64,000 nt of DNA, taken from NCBI RefSeq assembly GCF_040712315.1, contig NC_134018.1:18496835-18560834 (forward strand). The letters are read 5' to 3'. Source of the DNA: Castanea sativa. Taxonomy: Eukaryota; Streptophyta; Magnoliopsida; Fagales; Fagaceae. Position numbers and translations under genes: made by a program. Positions within the stretch are counted from its first letter, which is position 1. Every line of letters begins with the position of its first letter. The notes under the pieces are model-generated. The model saw nothing but the letters and a program-made list of their open reading frames with translations. It made no database searches and was not told the origin of the DNA. Below are positions 21,730 to 34,310 of this stretch, in pieces.

Positions 21730-21932
21730 TTGCTAAGAAAAAGTTTAGGTGAGGGGAGGCTACCACACTATATCAGAGCTTGGGTAAGCTGTAGGCCTCA
21801 GAAGAAACTTACATTGGACTTATAGATCGCCCATCAAGTAGGACTGCTGGTAGCGGGACTCAAACTGAGGCATTTTAACGAAACGTTCGATCTTTATCAA
21901 TTGAACCAAACCCGTTATCACCCTAAATGTGT
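21722..21932 (-). mobile_element. tRNA-derived SINE-like element
   Basis: Read on the minus strand, an A-box-like segment (TTGGTTCAATTGATAAAG) is followed about 35 nt later by a B-box-like GTTTGAGTCCC, the internal Pol III promoter of a tRNA-derived head. The sequence ends in an A-run (T-run 21721-21732 on the + strand). The tRNA fold is not intact, so it is not a tRNA gene. Confidence 0.55.
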
Positions 21933-21944
21933 ATGAAACAATCT

Positions 21945-22142
21945 TAATTTAACCTATTATATAACAATTAAACTGAACATTCATGCGTCGTTTCATCGTA
22001 TGTCATTTTTTTTTTAAACTGCCGACGAGGGAGTTGAAGTTGAATTTTAACCTATTATATAACAATTGAACAAAATATTTCTGCGTAATTCCGTCGTATG
22101 TCAATTTTTTTTAAACTGCGGACAAGAGAGGTGAAGTTGAAA
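21945..22142. repeat. Imperfect tandem duplication (~105 bp) upstream of the Mpv17-like gene
   Basis: Two units share 'aacctattatataacaatt', 'cgtatgtca' followed by a T-run, and 'aaactgc(c/g)gac'. The second ends about 190 bp before the Mpv17-like start codon, so it lies in the promoter or leader region. Confidence 0.7.
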
Positions 22143-22331
22143 CTCTGTCCTAGAATAAAAGGAAAAAAGAAAAAAAATCAGGTGCAACGTAATACCATAC
22201 ACGTTGAAGTATCGAATCCAGCCCTCCAATCTACAAAACCAGAACTATTTCACCGTGTTCCAACTTCCAACTCGGAGAGAAACACTGTCAAAACTCAGCT
22301 CAGTTCCTCCCATCTCAACTCAGTGTCAGCC

Positions 22332-25300
22332 ATGGCGTCCGTACCTTCTATATCACCTCAGAGCTTGCTTCCCCTATCAAAACTAAAACCCAGGTCCAAA
22401 CCCATCTCGAAGTTTTCCCAGACCAACCCACTTTTCTCGAGAAACAAACAGAAAACGAAGAAGTCGAGTTTGGTAGTGATAGTGAAATCCATGGTGGAAG
22501 AAATGGACGTGATCCCAGTACAGAGTACGGACAGTACGGACCAGCAAGAGGGCGTGGTGGTGAGTAGGGTGGAGAGTGAAGGTACTGGTTTGGAGACCGA
22601 GTTGGTGAGTGGGTTCGGAGCCGGTCACGAGGGGAGGCTCTCCTTCGAAGGAGCCGGTTTTTCTTCTTCGGGCTCGGTTGGTGATGGAGTAGGGAAGAGA
22701 GAGAATGAGGAGATAGAGAGACTGATTGATAGGACCATCAACGCTTCCATAGTTTTGGCTGCGGGTACTTTTGCCATCACCAAGTTGCTCACCATTGACC
22801 AGGACTACTGGCATGTGAGTCACTTTGCAATTGTATCCCATTCTTGTTTTGTTTTTGTGTTTGTGTTAAAGTTATACGTTTATGATATATGTTTGAACTA
22901 TTATTGTTAGATGAGTTGTGTATGTGAGAAGTTGATGATTTGATACTAAAGATGCTATTGGAAATGGTTTTTGATTTAATTGTACACAATTTGTTGCTTT
23001 TCTCTGAAAGTTTAACGATTGAATTAACATTTTTTTTTTCTTTCATTTAAAAAAAAAAAAAAAAAAAAAACTGACCAAATCTTTTTTGGTTCGTTTGGTT
23101 TAAGGAAATTAAAGTCTTTAAAGAATGATTATTAGTATTTCAATGTTTAGTTCAAATGACTTGAATAGGATATTAAATAATAGAATATTTTTTTTCCTAT
23201 TGGTGGAAATTTATAAAAGGATTTGAGCTTTACTAAAGTGTGGATTTGAAATGACTATGAGTAAGATGTCCTTTCGAATCAATAATATCACTAGTGTTTT
23301 TGTTTGAGCAAAATTGCAAAATTCACATCATCATTTGTTTTTGAATTAATATCAAGTAATTTATACAAGCAATTATTTTTTGAATCCCCTGAACTTAAAT
23401 TCTCATTTCCAAACTCAACAATTCTGTTTTTGAAAATTTCATTCTTGGGGTGTCGCAGTTCATCCTCTTCTTCTGTTTATGTTAAATTTACTTCATTCTT
23501 TTTTGTTGAATTTCTAATTTACTGAGGTTAATAGATATAGTCAAGGTGTTTGTAGGGAATATACTCGTGTCAAGTTAACTGTGCATATAGATGTGTTTGT
23601 CTGGTTTGAGCTGAAAAGAATTAGTTGGGGGAAAATATATTTTGAATTGTATTTAGATGCTTTGCAGTGGATTGATGCGTGATGAACCAGGATGCATTGG
23701 TGCTAACTGTCATGCTGTTATATCAGATTGATCATCCATAAAGTTGTAAGAGTGAAATGGTGCTTTGTATACAGCTAAAGCAGCATAAATGGATTGGGGA
23801 ACTGATTTTGAAGGGTTCGTGATTGATTTGAGCTTTGTTGAAATGAAGCAAATAGTTTCACAAGAAGAGAACTAGCCTAAGTTTGGACCACACTACAAGA
23901 TGGGCAGCTGAGAAGCAACAGCTGCATTGAGCAAGCCTGTCTGGAATGAGTTCATGTGGATGAATTAATCACAAGGCAAGATAAGGAAAGTGCAATCAGA
24001 TATTGCAGAAGACTTGGTGGTTTGGCTAGTGGCAAGATAAGGAAAGTGCAATCAGATATTGCAGGCTTGCAAAATGATTCAGATTCAATGGAAGTTCAAG
24101 GATTTATTGGGACAAGAAAAATGCTAGAAAAAATGTGGAGCTGAAATGTACGTTAGAGGAAATACATCTGTGCACTTATGGCTTAAGAGATGCGGTAGCC
24201 TGAGATTGAGTAGACTAGTGCTAAACAATATCTAGAATCCTCTCCCAATTAGTTTCTCTAGTAAAATTTTTTAATAAGTTGTGATTGTTTGCGTGGGATT
24301 GTTTTATACTCCATATCAACTTTATGATATGCGGCTTGGATTTTAAAGGGAGCTTTAATCCATTCTATCTTCTATGACTTGATTTTATTATTTATTTATT
24401 TATTTATTTTTGTGATAGGGGTGGACAATTTATGAGATAGTAAGATATGCACCTCAACACAACTGGACTGCCTATGAGGAAGCTCTTAAGAGAAACCCAG
24501 TTTTAGCAAAAATGGTTATTAGTGGAGTGGTGTACTCTGTAGGGGATTGGATTGCTCAGGTTAGTCCAAGTTGTGAAATAAGCCCTATATCTTGTTTTCG
24601 CTATCACATATTGGCCTTTACATAATATGTTCAAATCTTTTCTTTTTTAATTTATATCCTTGAATTCTGCAGTGCTTTGAAGGAAAACCTCTCTTTGAGT
24701 TTGATAGAATAAGGATGTTCAGATCAGGCCTTGTTGGCTTTACTTTACATGGTTCCCTTTCTCATTATTATTACCAGTTCTGCGAGGTGAACATTATGGT
24801 TTTTTTTTTCTTGTGCTTGGATTTCATATTTCAGTTGCTTGGTTTACCTTAACAGCTTCCTCTCTTTTTCCAGGAACTTTTTCCTTTCCAGGACTGGTGG
24901 GTGGTTCCTGTCAAAGTAATCTTTGACCAAACTGTATGGGCGGCAATTTGGAACAGCATTTATTTTACTGTCTTGGGATTTTTGCGACTTGAATCCCCAG
25001 TTAATATTTTTAATGAATTGAAGGCAACGTTCTGGCCCATGCTGACTGTAAGTGAATGTTGTGCTCTTACTGTATCTTTGCATTCTTGTTGAGCCAAAAG
25101 TCAGTGCTGACTGACTTCTCTTTGCCCTTTTGCAAATGGTGATTGGTACAGTTTTTGTGTCAATCATAAACTCCTCGTGTATGCATTGGCATATGTGTTC
25201 AGTGTGAACTGCTCTTGTCCGTTATCATTAATTGTCTGATTTTTAACTAATTAACACTTGTGACTTGTTTTAATAGATTCTCAAAATTTAAAAAAAAAAT

Positions 25301-26699
25301 AAAAAAGTTTTTGACTTCTAAATAAGATTATCTTGATCAAGTGCAAAGATGTGTTGTCCAAGTCAAAACATATTTGCATTGCCTTCAAGCTTTTGGTTTT
25401 AGTTCTTTTGGTTCTGGAGAAACCTCAGATTTTTCCACTTGCAAAAAGTTAATAAATACTAGATACCATCAGTAGTTGGTAGAATTTTTGTTAAACATGA
25501 TTGAGTATTGCGAAATTGCAATATTTTTATCTGTTTACTTTAAGCTAAAGTATATGATTGACCTTAATTCAGGCAGCCTATCCTGTAATCCAGATTAAAG
25601 AACTATTATTGTTATCATATGAGTTGATCTATGCTTATGTAAAGTCATCTTCCATTAAACCTTGTTGTTCATTGAATATGTAGGCAGGGTGGAAGCTTTG
25701 GCCATTTGCTCATCTTATTACCTACGGTGTGATCCCAGTAGAACAAAGACTTCTTTGGGTGGACTGTGTAGAGCTTATCTGGGTGACAATACTCTCAACG
25801 TGAGTATTTAATACGGTTTATTTTGAACTGTTGTAGAGACATGCTAAGGGCTGATGAGTGAAGAACTTTGTTATCCATGATATATTTTCTCCCAGAAAAA
25901 GATATGGAAAACGAGCTGAAAGATGAACCCATTCTAAGTGATCCATCTTACCTTAAATACTGCTTAAGAACAATAGACATATGCTTAGTTTTTCTGGCTT
26001 ATTTGAGATTTACATGACATGAATAGAGATAGGATGTTAAGGAACCTAAAAGTCTCTTTTGGGTAGAGCTACTCATCTACTGTTCAAAGCTGGAGCTGCA
26101 TGGTTGCATTCATTTAAATTGTCCTGAGTCCTAAGTATTTCAAGGGCTAAAAAAATACTTTCAAGAATGAGCATATAGTAGGTGTATGTGATGTGAGTAC
26201 ACATGGCTCGAATTTGATTGATTCTAAGATTTTCATTAGGCAGATCTAAAGTATCTTTGTGTTCTTTTCTGTGGGTGTGTATTTGAGGCAAAACATTCAA
26301 TCATTAGAATTCTCCTGGTTTTATGTTTTCACTACATTCTATCTCTTACACTGGTTGATTTTCTCTTTGCTAGTTATTCAAATGAAAAATCAGAAGCAAG
26401 AATCTCTGAGGCACCAGTAGAGCCCAACTCCAGTTCCCCAAACATAGATACTCCTCTGGTACATAAAGTAGATTTTTGTTGCTTCGACAAATTTTCTTAT
26501 TCGCTGCTTCATTCAATTTTTATGGTCATGTAAGAGCTGCATAGAAATATTCTAATGTGCACTCATTGGGTTGTTGTTTTCTTTCCCTTGCATCAGGAAT
26601 GAGCAAAATGTAAACAACCAAAAGCTGGATATTAAAGAAGAGGAGTCTACTCTCAATTGTGAGGTTGAGAGAGCAAATCAACTTTCTGATGGATTGTGA
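22332..26699 (+). CDS. Mpv17/PMP22-family integral membrane protein, probably plastid-targeted
   Basis: Exons: 22332-22814, 24419-24559, 24673-24786, 24874-25047, 25684-25799, 26374-26458 and 26604-26699; all introns are GT-AG and phases agree, giving about 402 aa. The start ATG lies in a strong context (gccATGGcg). The first ~50 residues are Ser/Lys/Pro-rich without acids, like a chloroplast transit peptide, then comes an acidic linker (to ~130). The Mpv17 domain follows: 'YAPQHNWTAYEEALKRNP', 'GDWIAQ', 'FTLHGSLSHYYYQF', the 'FDQTVWAAIWNSIYF' segment and the signature 'AGWKLWPFAHLITYGVIP' with 'VEQRLLWVDCVELIW'. Family members are four-helix inner-membrane proteins of mitochondria, peroxisomes or plastids, and some form channels; the substrate here is unknown. 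The last intron has two acceptors: AG at 26595-26596 gives a stop after one residue (372 aa), AG at 26602-26603 adds a 31-residue acidic tail. The large first intron (1.6 kb) has a 56-bp-period duplication. Confidence 0.92.
23975..24064. repeat. 34-bp direct repeat, 56-bp period, in intron 1
   Basis: 'ggcaagataaggaaagtg' and its continuation to 'gatattgcag' occurs identically at 23975 and 24031. It produces a short repetitive frame that is not an exon. Confidence 0.9.
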
Positions 26700-27124
26700 T
26701 TCGAAGTATACAAAGCAATCTGGATCATGGCTGGCAGAACTGATTATCGTATATAGTGCAGACATCTTAGAAACTTGCATGTGTATAAGACATACCCTTC
26801 TCCCCTTCTTCCTTTTCATGTGAATACATTAAGCTTCTACATATATTTTTGAAACCATCTAACTGTTCACTATTGAAGTAACAACAACTGGTCTACAATT
26901 CTCTACAGGCTACAGAAATCGCTCTTTAAAGGCAGATGAAAACTTGTCCCATTATCGGACTAGTTTGGTTGCAGAATATGCTGCAATCCAGTTTTTGAAA
27001 AGTAGGGTTATGATTGCACAAATTTATGGCTAAACTTCAAAATCGCACCTGCATAAGTATTGGGGACTGTTATTCTGGTTCCTCAAACTTTGTAAAAATG
27101 TTTGATATGGTCTTTTATTTACGA

Positions 27125-28020
27125 CAGTTATTTATTTGTTTATTTATTTTATAAACATAGACTTTCATTCAACCTGAAAGAACTAGAGTCTCTCTTCCAG
27201 GCATCCTGAACAGTACCATGAAGAGTCTTAATATTACAATATAAAAAAAATTGCCAGAGCTAACACATTTTGCAAGGGCGTGAGCCACACAATTGGATTC
27301 CCTTTCAATCAAGTGCACTTAGATGACAACAATAGTGGCATCGACTGGCAGAAATTATGGTGACTGAAAATCCATGACAGATTAAAAATGCTTTTATGGA
27401 GAGTTGAATCAGAATCACTTCCTACAAATGATAATCTAGCTCAAAGGCTAGGATCTGATTAAAAATCACTTTACGCTCTGTAAGGAAGCAAATGAGACCT
27501 CCATTCATATCTTCTTTAAGTGCTCAGTGGCTAGAGTTGCATGGTTTGGAACTTGGGGGCTAAGACTTGATTGGCTCCACATTTCCAATGGTGAAGGCAT
27601 CATCAACACCATCATTGACCCTGCTGCCCAGGTACAAGCCACAAACCAAACTTTATCTCTCTCCACCAAGTGGCTCTTCAATTTGCCTTAACCTTGGAAT
27701 CTATTTGGAATTTGAGGAATAATATAGCTCATAATAACAGCGAATCTGAGGTCAACCTAAACAAAATCATTCATTCATTCATTGCGTGCTCGATTTAGGG
27801 AGCATACAGTTGTGGAGGAATCAGCAGAGAACCAAAGGCAAACCAACCCTTCCCAATGGCCATGTCCCTCCACATGCTCTATTAGACTTAATGTGGATGC
27901 AGTTGTGGCCAAAGAGTTCACCTCCTTAGTTGTGGTTGCCAGAAATGAGCATGGTTCTGTCCTAAAAGCTTGGGTCTGTATTGTGATCCACAATCTGCAG
28001 AAGGTACCGCTATAGTATGG
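27125..28020. mobile_element. LINE remnant in two opposed pieces (5'-inverted)
   Basis: Minus-strand part, about 27125-27340: encodes the RNase H C-terminus ('LIERESNCVAHALAKC') then a 3' tail ending in AATAAATAAACAAATAAATA. Plus-strand part, 27345-28015: zf-RVT domain ('IHDRLKMLLWRVESESLP', 'TSIHIFFKCSVARVAWFG') followed by the RNase H N-terminus ('LNVDAVVAKEFTSLVVVA', 'RNEHGSVLKAWV'). In an intact LINE these lie in the order zf-RVT, RNase H start, RNase H end, poly(A). Here the upstream half is inverted relative to the tail half, as produced by twin priming. Several stops show it is dead. Confidence 0.65.
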
Positions 28021-28110
28021 GCAATACCACTATCTGAAAGCGGGGTTTAGGTTTGAACCCCAGACATTGGCACTAGAGGGCAATACCACTGGGCTATTAC
28101 TCAAATTCCT
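27990..28110 (-). mobile_element. Possible tRNA-derived SINE head
   Basis: The minus strand has 'TAGCCCAGTGGTATTG' (A-box-like) and 'GGGGTTCAAACCT' (B-box-like) about 25 nt apart. No poly(A) or clear limits. It directly follows the LINE fragment. Confidence 0.4.
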
Positions 28111-28482
28111 ATTCCTATCTTTAAATTCTTACTTGCTTTATTTTCTTTCGACATTGCGTATGTAATATGTCCATCTCGTATTGTCAAGCATCAAGTTCAT
28201 TGGTAACTTTTTACTATTAATGATTTAAAGGAGAAAATTCAAGAGAGAGTGAACTAGTTTTTATTTTCTGAGCTATAGAAGCTCTGAATATTGTCAAGAA
28301 GACAGTCAACTGAGTCATATAATCCGATCAGACCAATTGATTGGGCCAACTAAATTGGGAACATGCCAGTTAAAAGAATGCATTCATTTTTGAAATACTG
28401 ATACAAACTCAAGCTTTCTTATTTTCTTTTTAAAAGTATAGCACGTGGTAAAATCTCAAGTTATTGCAAGTGAAGTTCTCCA
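28111..28482. other. Intergenic, no gene seen
   Basis: AT-rich spacer between LINE/SINE remnants and the hAT element. Nothing recognised. Confidence 0.4.
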
Positions 28483-29519
28483 TAGGGGTGTCTAGTGACC
28501 CGGAAAATCCGACCCACCCGACCATACCTGCCCAACCCGAAGGTCCATGGGTAGATCCGAATGCAAGTCTTGGTCGGTCACGGGTCTTGTTTTAAGAAGA
28601 ACCGATTATTCGGTTCGGGTTTCAAATTACAAAATAATTAACTAGAATAAACCGAATCGACCGGTACTTGGGTAACATAAAGTAGTCTTCCACTCACATG
28701 CCTTGTACTTCAGTTATTGGGTAACATATAGCAGAGAGGAAACCAATCTGAACAGCCTTTTTTGGCACAAGTTCCCAATTTCAAATCCAATAGTTTAAAC
28801 CAAATCAAGATTCAAATTCTACGGTTACAATTACACTCTACAAAACTCCTTTGAGTCATATCAGTAGACTCTAGCAAAATAACACATAGACACATCATAT
28901 TAGTGATTCAGAGCAAAGGTACCAAATTACAAATCAACCGTTAAAATCAAAACTAATAACACAATCCAACGGTTACAATTAGAGATCAATTTCTTGATTA
29001 GATATCTCAATCTCATATCCTAATCCAACGGACATAATCCAACGGTCTCAAATGCTCTCTCTCTCTTTCTCTCTAATCTCTTCAGTCTTCACCAGATGCT
29101 CTTAGTCTCTCTATCTCAATCTCATATCTCTCAGACTCAGACTCTCTCTCTCTCTCTCTTCACTAGTTCCATACAAAATCTTCATCACTCTTCAGCCTTC
29201 AATCTTCACTCTTTAAAGGCTTGAAGCTTCAGTCTTCTCACCAATGAATAGACCACACTCTCAAACTTTGAGTTCTCACTTCGCCTCTCTCTACCCCAAG
29301 GTCCAAACCCTAGCTTCTCACTACAAGTTCTTCATACCTAGCCGCTGCTATTGCCGCCACCAGCACTCTCTTCTCTCTTTGCTGCCAATCATATGGGTTG
29401 AATCGTTGAAGAGAGTGTCCTTGTTGTTCCACCCCACTCAGTTCTTACTCCAAATTGTTTATGGTATATATTCTCATTTTCTCATCTCTCTTTTTTTCAG
29501 TCTCTCATCGATTATATTT

Positions 29520-30318
29520 GTTATGAAAATCTACTGTTAAAATCAAATAAACCCAAAGTTTTATAATTTGAACCCTAACTAAAAAAAGTTGAAACCTTAA
29601 CCAATCTACATTTGTTCTTTGTTCATTTTTTTGATTAATTTTGTTCCTATTTTAATTTTATTCAGGAATTGTAAGTTTTACGAGTGGGGTTTTCAGTCTT
29701 CAAATTTAAAGCTCAAACACCCAAGGTTTTTTTAAGGTATGATTTTTGTTTCCCTGAGTTTTTTGTGTTCAAAGTTGGGATTTTTTCCTTTTTTTTTTTG
29801 GTTAGAGTTGATGCATGTTACTTATGCTGCTGTGGATGTTGTTGTCGTTTTGTTGTTGTTGTTGTTGTTTAATAAATTTTGAGCATCAATATTTCTGCTT
29901 TTATTATTCAGTAAAATTTTATTTGTTATGAAAATCTACTATTAAAAATCAAATAAACTCAAAGTTTTATAATTTGAAACACTAACTAAAAAAATTGAAA
30001 CCCTAACAATTTTACTTTTGTTCTTTGTTCATTTGTTTGATTAATTCTGTTCATATTTTAATTTTATTCAGGAATTGAAAGTTGTCCAAGTGGGGTTTTC
30101 AGTCTTCAAATTCAAAACTTCAACACCCACAGTTTCTTTAAGGTATGATTTTTGTTTCCATTTGTGTTTTGTGTTAAAAGTTGGGATTTTGTTCTTTTTT
30201 TGTTAGAGTTGATGAATGTTACTTATGCTATTATGGTGGTTGTTGTTGTCGTTTTGCTGTTTTTGTTTAATAAATTTTGAGCACCAATGTTTCTGCTTTT
30301 ATTATTTAATAAAATTTC
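29520..30318. repeat. ~400-bp tandem duplication in the hAT leader
   Basis: Units 29520-29924 and 29925-30318 match along their length: 'ttatgaaaatctact', 'attcaggaattg', 'gtggggttttcagtcttcaa', 'taataaattttgagca'. Each carries a pyrimidine tract plus CAG, so the presumed leader intron/exon is doubled just upstream of the transposase start. Confidence 0.9.
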
Positions 30319-30518
30319 AAGCATCATATTGTTTGTATATGGGTTCTGTTTAGTTTTAAGTTTTATGTAGGATACTGTTTTATGTTTTATGTTTTATGTA
30401 GGATATTGTTGTTTGGATTCAAGCATCAAAATTTTTCCTTTTTGGTTTGTGTGATTATTATTATTAATTGTTCCTGTTGTTCTAGTTTGCTAATATTTAT
30501 ATTTGATTTTTTTAGGTC

Positions 30519-32684
30519 ATGGAATCCTCCACTAATGCACCGTTTGTTACTACACAAGCTGATGGTTCTATTTCTACACAAGTTGATGGTTCTACTGCCA
30601 TCTAAGTTGATGGTGCTATTGCCACCCAAGAGGTTGCTGTTGCTACCCAAGCTAAAACTACTGATGTTGAGTTGCCCCCAATTCCACCTAGCAAAGTGAC
30701 TAAGACTAGTAGTGGTAATGGTAGGAAAAATTCTTTAGCTTGGAATCATTTTGAAAAAGTAAAGGTAGATGAGGGTGTCACTAAAGCTATATGTAATTAT
30801 TATTAAAAATCATATCATGTTGATAGTAAGAGTTGTGGTACTAGTAATTTGTTAGCTCATGTGACAAATTGCCCCAAGAACCCTAATGGAGAAGAAAAGG
30901 TTAAAGGGTAGAAAACCTTAGCTTTTGAACCTAAAAATGATGGAGACGAAGGGTTCCAACTTGTGTCAGCAACCTTTACTATTGAGGCTTCTAGAAAGGC
31001 ACTTGCTGAAATGATTATAATTGATGAGTTGCCTTTTAGGTGTGTTGAGGGGTATGTGTTTAAGAAATATGTAACTACCTTATAACCTAAACTCCGTCTA
31101 AAGGATATTCCATCTCGTCAAACTGTGGCTAGAGATGTGATTGGAATTTATAAAAGTGAGAGAGAGAAGCTAAGGAAATCCTTGAAGGGTTGTAGGGTGT
31201 ATTTTACTACTGACACATGGACTTCTATTCAAAATTTGAATTATATGTATCTCACATGTCACTTTATTGATGATGCTTGGAAGTTGCATAAGAGAATTTT
31301 AAATTTTTGTCAAGTTGAAGATCACAAGGGGGAGACTATAGGTAGAAAGATTGAGATGTCTTTGCGTGAGTGAGGTATTGATGGCATATTCACTTTGATA
31401 GTGGATAATTTTAGCTCCAATTAAACCACAATTAAATTTTTGCAAAGAGTAACAAAAGATTAGAATGTGACAGTTTTAGAAAAATGAGTTCATGCACATG
31501 AGGTGTTGTGCCCATATCCTAAATCTTATTGAAGGGGAGGGTTTGAAAGAAATTGATGCATCTGTTGCTAAGGTGCATGAAGCTGTGAGGTATGTGAAGT
31601 CCTCATCCAATAGAAATCAAACTTATAGGAGTTTTATGGAGATGTTAGGTATGAAGTTCAAGAGTCTTCCTTCTCAAGATGTACCTACTAGGTGGAACTC
31701 AACTTACCTTATATTAGAAACTACTGAAATATATGAAAAAGTGTTCTTTAGAATGGACTTTGAAGATGATGGTTATTCGTCATGCTTTAGGACTAAGGAA
31801 GATAGTGGTGGTTTGGGATCTCCTTGTATGAGTGATTTCCAAAATTGTAGAGCATTTGTGACTTTCTTGAGGCCTTTTTTACAATGCAACAAAGAAGCTC
31901 TCCGACTCTTTATATGTTACTTCAAATGCCTTCTTCGATGAGATCTTTGTTATTCAGGAGAGTATTTCTCATTTAGTTAAATCCCAAAAAACCCTCTTAA
32001 GAAACACAACCACAAACATACAAACTAAATTTGAGAAATATTGGGGGAAGGTGATAAAATTAATCATTTTTTGTATGTGGCTGTGGTTCTTGATCCACAA
32101 AAGAAATTGAGGTTTTTGAAGTTTTATTTTTTTTGAAATTTCTGGGAATGCAGTGGGGAAAGTGATAGTTGATAAGGTGAAAGATCTTTTGATGAAGTTG
32201 TATAATTTTTACTGTTCTGTTTATTCCCCAAATGTGCAAGAACCAAGTGAAAGTGAGAGGACACAAATGGATGGTAATGGTTCACTCTCGACATGAGCTT
32301 TTCTTGGAAGTTGAGCAATGCGTAGGTTGTAGTAATGATGTTGAAAAGTATTTCGCTGAAGATTGTGATGGTAGAAAGGTTGTGAATTTTGAGGTCTTGG
32401 GGTGGTGGAAGGACAATTCTAGTAGGTACCAACTATCGTCTAAAGTGGCTAACGATGTGTTGGTTGTTTCAGTTTCGACTGTTGCATCTGAGTCAGCATT
32501 TAGCATCGGAGGCTGCATTGTTGATCCATTTCGAAGTTCTCTCTCTCTTCTCATGGTTCAAAATCTTGTATGTGCATAAAATTTGCTTCAAGCCATAGTT
32601 CCGATTTCTCATTACCAATCAAGGGATGAGGTTGAGGCGTTGGAGAAGGAATTTCATGATTTAGGCAATATGTTTAAATTCTAA
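30519..32684 (+). pseudogene. BED-zinc-finger hAT transposase (RICESLEEPER/DAYSLEEPER-like), decayed
   Basis: The start ATG at 30519 follows an acceptor-like tttttttag. Order of features: a low-complexity N-terminus of Thr/Gln repeats; a BED finger ('SLAWNHFEKVKV' … Cys … 'LLAHVTNC') around 30730-30870; the RNase-H-like core with 'CRVYFTTDTWTSIQNLNY' (31185-31245) and 'AHILNLIEGEGLKEIDAS' (31510-31565); 'PTRWNSTYLILETT' (31685-31725); and the C-terminal hATC dimerisation domain ('LGWWKDNSSRYQLSSKVA', 'SAFSIGGCIVDPFRSSL') at 32395-32550. The frame ends in 'FHDLGNMFKF'. At least six stops and several frameshifts break it, including a stop in the BED finger. The family has given rise to domesticated host genes, but the breaks here argue against function. 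Confidence 0.88.
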
Positions 32685-33970
32685 AACTTATTGTCTATTA
32701 ATTATTATTGAATGTCTCATATATTCAAACAAAATTTAATCTATTGTATTTATTTGTTTTTCTTTCCTAGTTTTAAATCAACAATCATCGTCAATTGCAT
32801 CAGCAAGTACCAGCTCCAAATTGGGTTCTAGCTCAGGCAAACAACCATTAATTAGTATTGAAGATTGTTAATTGTCTTGGTATGTTACTGCCTTTAGCCC
32901 CTCACTGTTATAAACTTGTTGTCCTTTCTAGTTGGTCTTGAATTTGGTACTAATGTATTATTTGTTAAATATTTTTTAGTCTATTGTAGGAGAAATCATT
33001 TATTTTGTAAAGGAGACAGCCTTTTGGGAACATTTTGGAAGCTCTTTTGTATATTACTTTTCTAACATTACTACTCTTAATGCTTATAAAAAGAAATATT
33101 AGTCAATAGGTTTTCTTTTCTATAAGTTATAGACTTATTAGCTAGAGTATCTGTCATTCAATGCTTTGGAAAAGCTAATTTTTTTTGGAAATACATGTGG
33201 TATTTCATAATTGTAATTAATTATATTGCTGGGAATATTGTATAGCCAGCCTTATGATTTGCTGCCTTTAAAACTTGCAATAATTTAATTACATTCTCTG
33301 CCTTTATGGCTTACCTAGTATATATTCATTTATATATATAGATGGAAATATTGCAATATAAATCTGTTGCTTATGCTTACTGTGGTTGACTTATTTGTTG
33401 TTGAAAATATTACTTGTTGTGTGGTTGGCATGTGCAAGTTTAACATAGGTGTTAAGATTAGCTTTTATGCCTCTGGGTTTTTCTTGAATGTATGACTTGT
33501 ATTGAGCTAGCTACTTTCTTACTGCCAGGTGCTTGTATTGTGCGGATGTTTAACAGATCATAGGTGGTAAATATAGGCACGTTTGTGTATTGCATTTTGC
33601 TATTTTGGCCAGCTTATTTTGTTGTGTTTATTTTTTGGTTGTTAATGTGTGGCTGTTTAACAAGTCACAGGTGGTGAAAATAGGATTTTGTGTGTTGTGC
33701 TCTTTGTCCAGGTTTTACAATATATTTTGCTATGTTTATTTTTTGTGGTCAATGTGTGGATGCTTAATAGATGTGGTAAAAATATGTTTATTTTGTGTGT
33801 TGTGGTGCTGTATTTGGTCCAGGATGTTTAATGCTTAATAGGTGGTAAAAATAGGCTTATTTTGTGTCTTGTGGTGAGGTGTTTTGTCTAGGATGTTTAT
33901 GTCCTGAAGGCCCAATGGATTTATAAGTAGAGTAGTTGCTAAATTTAAGTTTATTTTAAAGGCCCATTTA

Positions 33971-34009
<39 letters not shown>

Positions 34010-34310
34010 AAAAGGGAGGCCCAATCTGTTTTATATGGCAAATTCAAAACAAAAAAAAAATGACACCCAAGTAATTTTTTAAAATTGCCAAACTCCTTAA
34101 TTTGGTCTAAAAAGGCTAAAAAAATTGAACTAAAATAAATTTCATGGAAGTCCAAAAAATGGGCCCAATTTATGGCCCAAACTTGCCTAATCGACAACTC
34201 CGACCCTCCCAATCAGTGGCCTGAAACACCAGGTCTGACCTGACTAATTGGTCTAATACGGATCTAAGATCCAACCACCCGACCCAAACGGGTCGAGTTC
34301 ATAGTCCAAC

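Larger units (their letters stand above)
28483..34310 (+). mobile_element. Degenerate autonomous-type hAT transposon (approximate limits)
   Basis: The left end is set at the 'aggggtgtctagtgacccgg' tract, a typical plant hAT terminus followed by clusters of CCGACC/GGGTC motifs. The right end is set at the matching subterminal 'ccgacccaaacgggtcga' near 34280-34300. A clean terminal inverted repeat and 8-bp target duplication were not found, so the ends are approximate. Inside lies a transposase pseudogene at 30519-32684 with a CT-rich leader (29050-29230). Confidence 0.5.

Noticed and set aside
21722..21932. Considered as a tRNA gene
   Set aside because: A- and B-box-like motifs are present but the cloverleaf is not, and an A-rich tail follows; a SINE fits better.
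22383..22841. Antisense 152-codon frame
   Set aside because: Shadow of Mpv17 exon 1.
24844..25167. Antisense 107-codon frame
   Set aside because: Lies over Mpv17 exon 4 on the other strand; shadow of real coding sequence.
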